Origin: Candidatus Mediterraneibacter merdavium
GTDB taxonomy: Bacteria > Bacillota > Clostridia > Lachnospirales > Lachnospiraceae
Direction: 5' to 3'
DNA: 33,256 nt
Assembly (NCBI GenBank): GCA_019118545.1
Contig: DWYT01000106.1
Span: 1 to 33,256, forward strand
The notes beneath the pieces were generated by a model. The model saw only the letters and a program-made list of their open reading frames with translations. It did no database searches and was not told the DNA's origin. Made by a program: the position numbers and the translations under genes. Shown here piece after piece: positions 18,552 through 26,186 of this stretch (position 1 is the stretch's first letter; the number at the start of each line of letters is the position of its first letter).

Positions 18552-20081
18552 TCATCTTGTCCAGTACTTTTTATCTACCATACGGTAACCGAGAGCCTCT
18601 TTTAAATGATTTTCCCTGATCTGCTCCTCCCCCTCCAGATCAGCGATGGTCCGCGCGGTCTTTAAGATTCTGTGATACCCCCTCGCGGTCAGTCCCATGA
18701 CGGAAAACGCCTGTTCCATCAGAGCTCGCGCGTCATTCTCCAGAGCACAGTAACGCTTTAGTCCCTTCTCATCCAGCATGGCGTTGACTGTAATGCCAGT
18801 CTCCCTGTACCGTTCCTTCTGCACCTTTCGCACCCGGCATATCCTTTTTCTGATCTGTGCCGAGTTCTCTGACTTTCTCTCAGAAGTCAGATCCTCATAG
18901 CTTACTGCCGCCGCCTCAACGCACAGATCGATACGATCCAAAAACGGACGGCTGATCTTATTCAGATACATCTGGATCTGGGCGGGAGTGCATGTACATT
19001 TCTGCATATCAGGATAACATCCGCAGGGGCATGGGTTCATCGCCGCTACAAGGATCATATCCGCCGGAAATGTGTAATTCCCATATGTCCTCGATATCTG
19101 TATCTCCTTTTCTTCCAAAGGCTGGCGGAGTACCTCCAGCACACTCTTTTTGAACTCCGGCAGTTCGTCTAAGAACAGGACTCCTCCGTGCGCAAGGCTG
19201 ATCTCGCCCGGACGCGGAAACGCGCCGCCGCCGATGAGCGCCGCGCGGGTCGCTGTGTGGTGTACCTCCCGAAACGGCCTCCTCTGTATGAGCGGAGACT
19301 TCTCGTTGAGCATCCCCAGTACGCTGTATATCTTTGTGATCTCCAGACTTTCCTCCATATCCGGCGGCGGCAGGATTCCGGCGATACATTTTGCGGTCAT
19401 GGATTTCCCGCTGCCGGGCGGTCCAATCATGAGAATGTTGTGGCCTCCCGCCACCGCGATCTCCGCTGCCCGCTTTACATTCTCCTGCCCGCGGATGTCC
19501 GCAAAGTCCGGGAACGCTTCCACGGGTTCTTCCTCCTCTTCATCCTCAGTGTATTTTTTTGACACCTGCTCTCCCTTAAGCGCGGATACCGCTTCCCCGA
19601 GATTCTCCACACCGATCACATCCATGCCGCTCACCAACGCTCCCTCTGCCATATTTTCCGCAGGCACGATGCAGCGGGACAGTCCCGCCGCCTTTGCCGC
19701 CATGACAATGGGAAGGATGCCCGGCACCTTTCTCACCTTTCCATTGAGACTTAACTCCCCGACCAGAAGACTTTTCTCCGTCTCCTCTGTCAATACCTGT
19801 CCCAAAGACATCAGGCTTGCCACCGCGATCGGCAGGTCGAAGGACGCGCCCCTTTTCCTCAGAGTAGCGGGCGACAGGTTAATGACTGTGCGTCTGGGCG
19901 GATAGTCGAACCCGGAATTGCGGATCGCAGTTCTTACCCGCTCTCCCGCTTCTTTTACCTCTGACGACAGATAGCCTACCATATGAAACATTGGAAGTCC
20001 GTTCGATACGTCCGCCTCCACACGGACAAGCTCTACCCCCAACCCGTCTATGGCTGCAGATACAATCGTGCTGAAACTCAT
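18552..20081 (-). CDS. comM: ComM/YifB-family AAA+ ATPase (Mg-chelatase-like)
   Basis: A 509-residue protein with the N-terminal ChlI-type domain, a linker rich in acidic residues (EDEEEEEPVEA, about 179-189), and an AAA+ core with Walker A GPPGSGKS (220-227) and Walker B VLFLDE (301-306); NPCPCG and a C-terminal lid with the Mg_chelatase_C domain follow. In Gram-negative transformers ComM is a branch-migration helicase for integrating donor DNA; the role in Clostridia is less known. First gene of comM-dprA-topA under the promoter at 20228-20256. Confidence 0.95.
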   Translation of the reverse strand: MSFSTIVSAAIDGLGVELVRVEADVSNGLPMFHMVGYLSSEVKEAGERVRTAIRNSGFDYPPRRTVINLSPATLRKRGASFDLPIAVASLMSLGQVLTEETEKSLLVGELSLNGKVRKVPGILPIVMAAKAAGLSRCIVPAENMAEGALVSGMDVIGVENLGEAVSALKGEQVSKKYTEDEEEEEPVEAFPDFADIRGQENVKRAAEIAVAGGHNILMIGPPGSGKSMTAKCIAGILPPPDMEESLEITKIYSVLGMLNEKSPLIQRRPFREVHHTATRAALIGGGAFPRPGEISLAHGGVLFLDELPEFKKSVLEVLRQPLEEKEIQISRTYGNYTFPADMILVAAMNPCPCGCYPDMQKCTCTPAQIQMYLNKISRPFLDRIDLCVEAAAVSYEDLTSERKSENSAQIRKRICRVRKVQKERYRETGITVNAMLDEKGLKRYCALENDARALMEQAFSVMGLTARGYHRILKTARTIADLEGEEQIRENHLKEALGYRMVDKKYWTR

Positions 20082-20227
20082 CTTAACTCCTTTCTTCTTA
20101 AGTTCCCTGTCTGCAAAAACACCGAATAAACACCACTTGTCATTAAAGCTGAAATTCCGACCGATCCGGTCAGACGCCCCCTCAGGGACGAGATTACCGG
20201 GAATGACGCTCCCGGGAATGTATGTCC

Positions 20228-20256
20228 ATCATAGCCTATGCCTGTGCGGGTGTCAA
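20228..20256 (-). promoter_or_regulatory. SigA-type promoter of comM-dprA-topA
   Basis: -35 TTGACA (20251-20256) and -10 TATGAT (20228-20233) with a 17-nt spacer. The leader of about 140 nt is GC-rich with short inverted repeats (GACCGATCCGGTC and two CCGGGAATG units). Further upstream, at 20302-20318, is a perfect 8-bp inverted repeat TATTGGGA-T-TCCCAATA of unknown role. Confidence 0.85.
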
Positions 20257-20324
20257 TAAAAGGCTCGTCCATACTCAATATATGGATATTTAAGTACCTT
20301 ATATTGGGATTCCCAATAAAAAAA

Positions 20325-20355
20325 CGGGCAGTATCTGCTTGATTGATACTACCCG
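20325..20355 (-). terminator. Terminator after the Rpn-family fragment
   Basis: An 11-bp stem with one mismatch (20325-20335 with 20345-20355) is followed on the minus strand by TTTTTTT. Confidence 0.85.
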
Positions 20356-20368
20356 CTCATTCTGCATT

Positions 20369-20710
20369 TTATTTAAGCAACTGCCAAAGTGCTTTTCTGT
20401 CACTGTCGGAAACGCTCAATACATCCATGGACTGTTCCGCCGACCATCCCATTTTTTCCATAAGGTTCTTAATGTTAGCGAACAGTGTAAAAATTCTTTC
20501 TTTCTGAGCCGCTTCCTCGTTCATTTGTTCTATTGCCAAACACACATCAATCGCCTCCTCACCTTCTTTAACTGCTATCTTTGCACCTACACAGGCATTT
20601 AATACATCCACTTCCTCTCTCCCCAAATGGCGAAAAGACTCGTCTGTATTTAGCACCTTTTTCAATTTATCCTTGTCTCTTGCATACTTGATAAATAACA
20701 AATATCCTTT
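20369..20710 (-). pseudogene. C-terminal fragment of an Rpn/PD-(D/E)XK nuclease-family gene
   Basis: About 114 residues resembling the C-terminal part of Rpn-family (PDDEXK_2) proteins: KGYLLFIKYARDKDKLKKVLNTDESFRHL, then DVCLAIEQMNEEAAQKERI and a short helical tail. The nuclease domain is missing, and sigK lies directly beyond on the other strand. No ATG precedes the homologous part: the frame opens with TTG at 20770, and another TTG lies at 20701. A promoter-like pair (20723-20751) and the terminator could still allow expression. It is most simply a decaying remnant; a stand-alone C-terminal product is a less likely alternative. Confidence 0.65.
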
Positions 20711-20722
20711 CCTGTTGCCTGT

Positions 20723-20751
20723 ATCATACCATAGCAATTTACGCTTTACAA
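20723..20751 (-). promoter_or_regulatory. Promoter-like sequence before the Rpn fragment
   Basis: TTGTAA (20746-20751) and TATGAT (20723-20728) with 17 nt between. It could be fortuitous in this AT-rich stretch. Confidence 0.35.
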
Positions 20752-20830
20752 GCGAGAAACTTTGCTTCAAATAGTTCCTCTTTTCTGGAGAGTGGTTTCA
20801 TCATACTGTCCTTCTTTCATTTGGAAAAGC

Positions 20831-20858
20831 ACGAACCTTCCGTTTTTTTCATACACTA
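20831..20858 (+). promoter_or_regulatory. Candidate mother-cell (SigK/SigE-type) promoter of sigK
   Basis: AC at 20831-20832, 17 nt, then CATACACTA (20850-20858) fits the SigK form AC-N17-CATAnnnTA. The -10 also fits SigE; no good SigE -35 is seen. Confidence 0.55.
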
Positions 20859-20884
20859 TATCAAATGTGCTAAGAGGTGCCGCC

Positions 20885-21526
20885 TTGAAATCATTTCCCA
20901 ATCCCCTCACCCCCTCGGAAGAGAAGTATTACATCCAGAAGTACACAGAGGGAGACCTCGAGGCAAAGCACATCCTCATCGAACGAAACTTAAGGCTCGT
21001 CGCCCATGTCATCAAAAAATATCAGAATTTGGAAGAAGACCCCGAGGATCTGATCTCCATCGGAACCATCGGACTTATCAAAGCAGTGGTGACCTTTAAT
21101 CCTGATAAGGGGAACAGGCTTGCCGCCTACGCCTCCCGATGCGTAGAAAATGAAATCCTCATGTATCTGCGCTCTAAGAAAAAAGCGTCAAAAGAAATCT
21201 CCCTCTATGAGCCCATCGGCACAGACAGGGAAGGCAACGAGATCAAGCTGTATGATATCATCGAAACGGATGAGGTCGATGTCCCTGAAAAAATCTATCT
21301 CAAGGAAAATATACAGAAGCTATACGAAAAAGTCGAAAACGAGCTTTCCAAAAGAGAAAAGCTCGTTTTAAAAATGCGGTATGGTCTTTATAGCGGAGAA
21401 GAATACACGCAGCGGGAAATTGCCAGACAGCTTGGGATTTCCCGCTCTTACGTCTCACGGATCGAGAAGAGCGCCATCGAGAAGCTGCGGGAATTCTTTG
21501 TCTCAGATGATTCCATTCAAGGATAA
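20885..21526 (+). CDS. sigK: Sporulation sigma factor SigK
   Basis: Late mother-cell sigma-70 factor. From the TTG at 20885 the protein is 213 residues: FPNPLTPSEEKYY at the start, region 2 (ERNLRLVAHVIKKY, EDLISIGTIGLIKAV, AAYASRCVENEILMYLRS), and region 4 (EYTQREIARQLGISRSYVSRIEKSAIEKL). The TTG is chosen because AGAGG lies 7 nt upstream and the conserved part begins exactly there; the open frame upstream has no family similarity. No pro-sequence is present, unlike Bacillus pro-SigK. The 3' end overlaps the convergent ribU by 24 nt. It is the only confident plus-strand gene in the window. Confidence 0.92.
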   Translation: MKSFPNPLTPSEEKYYIQKYTEGDLEAKHILIERNLRLVAHVIKKYQNLEEDPEDLISIGTIGLIKAVVTFNPDKGNRLAAYASRCVENEILMYLRSKKKASKEISLYEPIGTDREGNEIKLYDIIETDEVDVPEKIYLKENIQKLYEKVENELSKREKLVLKMRYGLYSGEEYTQREIARQLGISRSYVSRIEKSAIEKLREFFVSDDSIQG

Positions 21527-22147
21527 GATAAAAAGTACACAGGTGATCACGATCAGGGCTGCCAGAATGAGCAGCCCTGTATGTCTGCTCTTTGGAGCGC
21601 TCTCCGATGTCATCACATAACCGCTCTTTCTCAGCGCCGTGACCACAGGCCTGTACAGCAAAAACGTGATTGACGCATTTAATCCCCCTTTCAACAGATT
21701 AAAAGGCAGAAAAACAGGGAGCAGCATCTCCGCCACCGCTTCTCTCGGATACCCCATATAAAGCGGCGTCACCAGATAATTCCAAAGCAGCATGACGACG
21801 ACCGTTGTCAGCCAGCCGACAGACAGACCGATGACTGCCCCTGACAGGGTATGCTTTTTCTTGTAGATCACAGCCGCGGTACAGGCAAAGGAAAGCGTCT
21901 GCACGATATTCATGATACATCCGATAATTCCTGTATCACTCACGGTTATCATCTCTACCGTCGCCACGATGACCGACACAAGACATGACGTCATAGGCCC
22001 CCATATCAGGCCACCTAGCGTAACGATGACGTCAGACGGGTCATACTTCAAAAACAGGACGACAGGTATCCGCCCCACAGCCATCACGACATATGTAATG
22101 GCACAGAGCATGGCGGTCGTTACAATCTTCTTTGTTCTACTGTTCAT
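21503..22147 (-). CDS. ribU: Riboflavin ECF transporter S component
   Basis: RibU is the membrane substrate-binding component of an energy-coupling-factor importer for riboflavin; it works with a shared EcfT and EcfA pair not present here. The 214-residue protein has about six hydrophobic helices and the conserved segment FLKYDPSDVIVTLGGLIWGP near residue 40. AGGAGG is 8 nt before the ATG. The FMN riboswitch immediately upstream strongly supports riboflavin as substrate. The last 24 nt are antisense to the end of sigK. Confidence 0.93.
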   Translation of the reverse strand: MNSRTKKIVTTAMLCAITYVVMAVGRIPVVLFLKYDPSDVIVTLGGLIWGPMTSCLVSVIVATVEMITVSDTGIIGCIMNIVQTLSFACTAAVIYKKKHTLSGAVIGLSVGWLTTVVVMLLWNYLVTPLYMGYPREAVAEMLLPVFLPFNLLKGGLNASITFLLYRPVVTALRKSGYVMTSESAPKSRHTGLLILAALIVITCVLFILSLNGII

Positions 22148-22167
22148 ATCAGGTTCCTCCTACCTAT

Positions 22168-22211
22168 AAAAAAATTTAACACCCGAAAGGAAATGCCTCT
22201 TGGGTGTTAAA
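22168..22211 (-). terminator. Riboswitch-controlled terminator before ribU
   Basis: A 10-bp outer stem (22175-22184 with 22202-22211) plus an inner imperfect stem is followed by TTTTTTT on the minus strand, just before the ribU ribosome site. It is the expression platform of the FMN riboswitch. Confidence 0.88.
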
Positions 22212-22263
22212 CATCGGTCACATCATAGAACAGCAAAACTTCTGTACAATGTAAAAACTGACC

Positions 22264-22375
22264 GTATCTTCTTTCATCCAGACTATACTGTTGGTCCCGG
22301 AATCTCACCGGATCATGCGCTTTACGCTCGCGGACTTTACCGCCAATCGGGAATTGCACCCTGCCCCGAAGACAC
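22264..22375 (-). ncRNA. FMN riboswitch (RFN element)
   Basis: The conserved RFN core is readable on the minus strand: TCTTCGGGGCAGGGTG, TTCCCGATTGGCGGTAAA, GTCCGCGAGCG, CCGGTGAGATTCCGGGACC and the closing GGATGAAAGAAGATAC. P1 is 8 bp (22368-22375 with 22264-22271, one G-U). FMN binding would favour the terminator at 22168-22211 and reduce ribU expression. Confidence 0.97.
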
Positions 22376-22396
22376 CTCTGTTCAGTTGTCAAATGT

Positions 22397-22426
22397 ATCA
22401 TACCATGCGCAAGATCACAGAATCAA
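22397..22426 (-). promoter_or_regulatory. Promoter of the FMN riboswitch-ribU transcript
   Basis: -35 TTGATT (22421-22426) and extended -10 TGGTATGAT (-10 at 22397-22402), with an 18-nt spacer. Confidence 0.7.
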
Positions 22427-22462
22427 GATACAGCGGTAATTTTCTCCGTTCATTTTCGCTTT

Positions 22463-23356
22463 TTACTGAATTGAAATTTCCGAGCTCACATCCTTCACTC
22501 CGTTGATCTGCAGCCTGACACGCAGTTTCCCGTTTTCAAAATCATCCAACGGATATTCCAGCGGCTCTGAAAGATCTGTCACATCCACCGACTGCGCCGT
22601 ATCCCCCTGTACCAGCCACAGAATAAGTTCGGCATTCTCTGGTACTGTACCGCAGGAAATATCAGCATGAAGCATCTGCGAATCCGCATCCTCAATCTTC
22701 ATCTTCTGTTCCTCAATATAACCATCGCTGGCGCTTTTAAAATCCAATTTCCACACACCGCCAAAATAGGTACTGGTTTCCATTGTAATAACGCCGAGAT
22801 TCCACACGCGCTCATCAGAAGCAACATCTGAATTTACATAATCCCCTGCTGCCGCGCTTGCGATAAATGCCCCCAGACTTCCTAACATGAGCACAATACT
22901 GACCACACCTGCCGCGATCAGTCCCAAATGATGTGTTTTTTTCTTTTCCATAATTCTCATATCCTCCATACTCTCAACATATGCCCCACACGCTTCACAG
23001 TATTTTGCTTCCGGAGAGATCCGCCTGCCGCAGGCAGGACATCCTTTCTTCATCTCCGGGCGTCGCAAAAAATAGACCAGCAGGCCGATAAACGGGGAAG
23101 CGGCAAAAATGATGATCACCCACACTACGGGATCATCTCCCCGCATTTTACAATCCTGATACACCCATACGGCAAAAAAGACTGTCGTCAGTACTGCGAA
23201 AAGCACAAAACAGAAAAGCAGCATAGGAAGCAGCATGGACAAACCTTCAAATCCTCCGCTTTTCAGAAAATACAGTCCGAACCGCAGTAAAATGAGAAGA
23301 AATACAACCGCAATTCCGATACACAGAAATAACTTGTTCTGATTTTTTCTATTCAT
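22463..23356 (-). CDS. Zinc-ribbon membrane protein in an ECF-sigma operon
   Basis: A 297-residue membrane protein of unknown function. Helices lie at about 8-31, 40-66 and 77-97; a C4 zinc ribbon follows (Cys106, 109, 120, 123 in CPACG and CEACG), then a fourth helix (144-168) and a C-terminal domain of about 125 residues, probably outside the cell. The WVYQDCKMRGDDPVVW to VYFLRRPE part resembles the two-helix PLDc_N-type membrane hairpin. The start codon overlaps the stop of the anti-sigma-like gene (ATGA), with AGAGGTG upstream, so the two are translationally coupled. It probably belongs to the regulon controlled by the ECF sigma factor; the exact job is unknown. Confidence 0.85.
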   Translation of the reverse strand: MNRKNQNKLFLCIGIAVVFLLILLRFGLYFLKSGGFEGLSMLLPMLLFCFVLFAVLTTVFFAVWVYQDCKMRGDDPVVWVIIIFAASPFIGLLVYFLRRPEMKKGCPACGRRISPEAKYCEACGAYVESMEDMRIMEKKKTHHLGLIAAGVVSIVLMLGSLGAFIASAAAGDYVNSDVASDERVWNLGVITMETSTYFGGVWKLDFKSASDGYIEEQKMKIEDADSQMLHADISCGTVPENAELILWLVQGDTAQSVDVTDLSEPLEYPLDDFENGKLRVRLQINGVKDVSSEISIQ

Positions 23357-23730
23357 GCCAGCACACCTCTTTTCTCTATGCGGATCGTAACCGCCTCTTT
23401 CATATTTGTTTTCCTGATGCCGGCAATGGTAAGAACAACTCCTGCCAGTGCCATATACAGACAGATACCGACTGCAATGCAGGACAGATACATGTTGCTG
23501 ATCAGCATAAACGCTGCCAGTCCCAGCATGGAAAACGTCACCAGATTCAGGATCATAGGCAGATACCAAAGAGGGATATCCCGTGTGGAAGACTGCTTTT
23601 TCAGCGCCGCTTCCCCCCTGCATACAGCCGCTTTCAGCTTTTTGTCCAGCTCCGGTGCGGGTTCATCTTTCAGTTCCATTGACGCGCGGATGATCTTATC
23701 CAGTTCTGTATCAAAGTTATTATCTTTCAT
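23353..23730 (-). CDS. Probable anti-sigma factor, two-helix membrane protein
   Basis: A 125-residue protein: a charged cytoplasmic N-terminal part of about 50 residues (DTELDKIIRASMELKDEPAPELDKKLK), two close membrane helices (about 53-77 and 81-104) and a short basic tail. No zinc anti-sigma HxxxCxxC motif is visible. It overlaps the sigma-factor gene by 11 nt and the next gene by 4 nt. Position, overlap and topology suggest it holds the ECF sigma factor at the membrane; this is inferred, as the sequence lacks a named domain that I recognise. Confidence 0.8.
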   Translation of the reverse strand: MKDNNFDTELDKIIRASMELKDEPAPELDKKLKAAVCRGEAALKKQSSTRDIPLWYLPMILNLVTFSMLGLAAFMLISNMYLSCIAVGICLYMALAGVVLTIAGIRKTNMKEAVTIRIEKRGVLA

Positions 23731-24244
23731 AACCAGCTTCCTCCAATCTTTTCCTGATCAGGCTCCTGCCTTTGAACAACCGGCTCTTCACCGTGCCGGG
23801 CGGCTTTTTCATAATCCCGGCAATCTGCTCTACTGAACAATCAGAGAGGTAAAACAATATCAGCGGGATGCGTATTTTATCAGGAAGTGTCTGAATGATC
23901 CTGCCCACTTCCGTAAGCAGTTCTTTTTCAAAAATCCCCTTCTCCACATCCTCCCCGGAAGGCACCGCAGTTTCCGCTTCCGCGTCGAGACTTTGGCTGG
24001 GAGCAATCCTCTCCCTGCGCGCCCGCTTCCTTCTGTCGCTCTTCCAGAGATTATGAGCCAATGAGAAGAATAGTGCTCTGGGATTCCCTCCCCAGTCAAC
24101 TGTCCAATTACTTTCCAGCGCCTTTAAAAAAATCTGCTGATATAAGTCCTCGGCGTCCGTTTTATCCATGCAGAGTTTCAGGCAGAACCGGTAGATATCC
24201 GTGCCGAACTCATCTATACATCTCTCAATTTCTCTTGCGTCCAC
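23720..24244 (-). CDS. ECF-type RNA polymerase sigma factor
   Basis: A 174-residue sigma-70 factor of the extracytoplasmic-function group. Region 2 (about 8-75) has YRFCLKLCMDKTDAEDLYQQIFLKAL; region 4 (about 115-168) has LPDKIRIPLILFYLSDCSVEQIAGIM and PPGTVKSRLFKGRSLIRKRL. The start is GTG at 24244 with GGAGG 7 nt upstream. First gene of a three-gene overlapping operon with an anti-sigma-like membrane protein and a zinc-ribbon membrane protein. A TGAACC/CGAC promoter candidate upstream suggests autoregulation. The signal sensed is unknown; the cell envelope is the usual target. Confidence 0.92.
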   Translation of the reverse strand: MDAREIERCIDEFGTDIYRFCLKLCMDKTDAEDLYQQIFLKALESNWTVDWGGNPRALFFSLAHNLWKSDRRKRARRERIAPSQSLDAEAETAVPSGEDVEKGIFEKELLTEVGRIIQTLPDKIRIPLILFYLSDCSVEQIAGIMKKPPGTVKSRLFKGRSLIRKRLEEAGYER

Positions 24245-24273
24245 TGCCTCACCTCCAATGCCCTTTCACTCTA

Positions 24274-24301
24274 TATTCGTCGTCAATTTAGGCGTGGTTC
24301 A
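24274..24301 (-). promoter_or_regulatory. Candidate ECF-sigma promoter
   Basis: TGAACC (24296-24301), 13 nt, then CGACGAATA (24274-24282). The TGAAC -35 with a CG-containing -10 is the general ECF pattern. The sequence from 24302 to 24349 is AT-rich without a gene. Confidence 0.5.
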
Positions 24302-24349
24302 TTCATTTTTAAAAATTTTTCCTGTGCACAGCGTCCGCCTAAAAAAGTT

Positions 24350-24380
24350 GCCGGAGCGCTTCTCCTATCCCCGCTCCGGC
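24350..24380 (-). terminator. Terminator after the CAT-like gene
   Basis: A 9-bp GC-rich stem (24350-24358 with 24372-24380), then AACTTTTTT on the minus strand. Confidence 0.85.
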
Positions 24381-24402
24381 ATTTTACATCCTCTATTCCT
24401 TT

Positions 24403-25020
24403 TTACATACTCCTGATCTCTTTTTGCAGATTTTCTAAAAATCTTCCCGCATGCGCCCCGTCCATCTGAGTGTGATGGAATTGAAAGGATATCGTCAGCA
24501 CTGTTCTAAACAGTTTCTTTTTGTATCTCCCCCATATGATAAACGGATTGTTAAAGATACCACTGTTCATCCCAACCGCGCCGTCAATCTCCACGTTCGT
24601 AATGGCGGATGTCCCAATGACCATGCTGTCCGTCAGGTCACGATCTTTACATGTATGCGCGACCTGCGCGGTGTATTTCAGATAGTCCCGGTTAAAATGC
24701 GCAAGGTCACTGTGAAAAAGAATATCGCAGGAGCTGACCTCACCTTCCTTATTTTTTACAATCGTATTGACCGCGATCGTGTCATACTGCATGAGCCTGT
24801 CGCCCACAGGAAGAATATAAAACTCCGGTATACTCACAGCCGCTTTTCCGATACAATAATCAAGCAGCATGTTGAATTTCAGCTTTTTTCTTTTACTGAG
24901 CTTCACAAGCGGCGTCACGTCCAGTGTCTTAAAAAACGTCACCATCGGATTCGGCGCGTTCATCCACAGGTCATAAGCCGCCGCGCGCTTCGTCTTTTTC
25001 GGGTCAATTTCCTTTGCCAT
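24403..25020 (-). CDS. Chloramphenicol-acetyltransferase-like acyltransferase
   Basis: A 205-residue member of the CAT (CatA-type) family, which forms trimers and transfers acetyl from acetyl-CoA to a hydroxyl group. The catalytic signature near the C-terminus is complete: FHHTQMDGAHAGRFL, with the second His as base and the Asp that orders it. FNMLLDYCIGKA and the central SCDILFHSDL/FNRDYLKY region are also CAT-like. Length is slightly below that of plasmid CATs (about 215-220). Many chromosomal homologues in Firmicutes do not confer resistance, so the substrate is unproven. It has its own terminator; GGGAGG precedes the ATG. Confidence 0.85.
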   Translation of the reverse strand: MAKEIDPKKTKRAAAYDLWMNAPNPMVTFFKTLDVTPLVKLSKRKKLKFNMLLDYCIGKAAVSIPEFYILPVGDRLMQYDTIAVNTIVKNKEGEVSSCDILFHSDLAHFNRDYLKYTAQVAHTCKDRDLTDSMVIGTSAITNVEIDGAVGMNSGIFNNPFIIWGRYKKKLFRTVLTISFQFHHTQMDGAHAGRFLENLQKEIRSM

Positions 25021-25111
25021 GATGTCCTCCCTTCAGGTTCTCTCCCTTATTGAAAAAATGTCTCTTTCAGATCATTCCCCTCTCTTTAAGCAGATCGCTA
25101 AATAATACTTT

Positions 25112-26164
25112 CTACCGTGTTTCTTCCTGTAGCTGGGCAAGCTGGCGCTTCAATTCTTCAATTTCTTTATTCTGTGTATTGATCGTATCCTTTTGTTTAT
25201 CGAGCTTAACCTGCTGGTTGTCAATCATATTATCTTTCTGGCTCAGCAGTTTTCTCTGCGCATCGATCTCATCCTGCATCTCGTCGATCATATACTGTAC
25301 GGTATTCCTGTCCAGTTCCTGCAATTCTTTTGAGAACATACCCATCACCTTCTCCGTGTTCCTGCACAGCTCATAGATTTCTTCATAATATGTCTTAAAC
25401 TGTGGATACTCCCGGATCAATTTCTCGATCATTTCCGGCTCATCCACACTGAGAAACGTAAGCCATGCCTCCAACCTGTTTCTGATACCATTATTTTGCA
25501 GAATGGACTTAAAGATGTCAAGGGAAATGAATATGTATTCCTGCAAAAGATCAATCTCGATCCCGGTATTGGACTTCTGGGAGAAATAATGCAGACAGTC
25601 ATGACGAAAACTGTGGAATTCCCTTGGACTTTTCTCATAAAGAATGATTGTATAGACCTTCTTGATATCCTTGTAGCTGAAACGTTTTTTCTCCTTTTCC
25701 TTCTCACTTCTGATCCGCTTATACTGCCTTAAGAGCAGATCGGATGAATAGCACGCCGCCCTTTGCCCCGGAAAATGATACCCGGATTTCTGTACCCCCA
25801 GATTAGCAATGCTATGATCTTCCAGTTCCACCACCACATCCATTACCACAAGAGACTGCTCATCTCCCAGACGCGGAGATTCCAATGGGAGAACCTTTAA
25901 AATCCTCACTTTCTGCCCCAAGATCAGAGACAGAAGTTCTTCCACACGCTCTGGTGTTGCATCAGGGTTCAAAATCTCCTTGAAAAACGTATCATAGAGA
26001 ATACGCACACCTTTCTGCCCGCTGCAATAATCCAGAAACAGCTCCCGCTGTTCCTTGTTCCATTCCTGCCAGACTTTCATAAGACGGTCATTTCCTGAGA
26101 TTTCATTCAGGATACTTTCCCTTGTGCGCAGCATTGGGAAATACTTTTGTAATACATTTACCAT
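25112..26164 (-). CDS. Rpn-family PD-(D/E)XK nuclease/transposase-like protein, active site altered
   Basis: A 350-residue protein of the PDDEXK_2 (Rpn/YhgA-like) family, annotated in many Lachnospiraceae as nuclease family transposase. The core strand VVMDVVVELED carries the expected Asp; the next strand reads ANLGVQKSGYHFPGQR where relatives, as I recall them, have ANVEVQ. The codon is GGG, one base from GAG, so the catalytic glutamate seems lost. ACYSSDLLLRQYKR and YKDIKKVYTIILYEKSPREFH are typical. The C-terminal 75 residues form a coiled coil (QDEIDAQRKLLSQKDNMIDN and following). The ATG at 26164 has GGAGG 8 nt upstream; another ATG lies 6 nt earlier. Confidence 0.82.
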   Translation of the reverse strand: MVNVLQKYFPMLRTRESILNEISGNDRLMKVWQEWNKEQRELFLDYCSGQKGVRILYDTFFKEILNPDATPERVEELLSLILGQKVRILKVLPLESPRLGDEQSLVVMDVVVELEDHSIANLGVQKSGYHFPGQRAACYSSDLLLRQYKRIRSEKEKEKKRFSYKDIKKVYTIILYEKSPREFHSFRHDCLHYFSQKSNTGIEIDLLQEYIFISLDIFKSILQNNGIRNRLEAWLTFLSVDEPEMIEKLIREYPQFKTYYEEIYELCRNTEKVMGMFSKELQELDRNTVQYMIDEMQDEIDAQRKLLSQKDNMIDNQQVKLDKQKDTINTQNKEIEELKRQLAQLQEETR

Positions 26165-26186
26165 ACACATTTCCTCCTTGTACGGT

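Noticed and set aside
19150-19905. Plus-strand ORF of 251 codons
   Set aside because: Antisense shadow of comM with Ser/Pro-rich, non-protein-like composition.
20078-20278. A 66-codon minus-strand ORF containing RTGIGYDGH, similar to the start of IspF
   Set aside because: The similarity ends after nine residues, and the ORF overlaps the comM promoter and leader; judged coincidental.
20762-20884. In-frame 41-codon extension of sigK that could be a pro-sequence
   Set aside because: No start codon with a ribosome site, it would cross the promoter candidate, and its sequence does not resemble a SigK pro-region.
23357-23623. N-terminal extension of the zinc-ribbon membrane protein frame
   Set aside because: These 89 codons lie inside the anti-sigma-like gene in another frame; the ATG at 23356 has a ribosome site and overlaps the stop codon.
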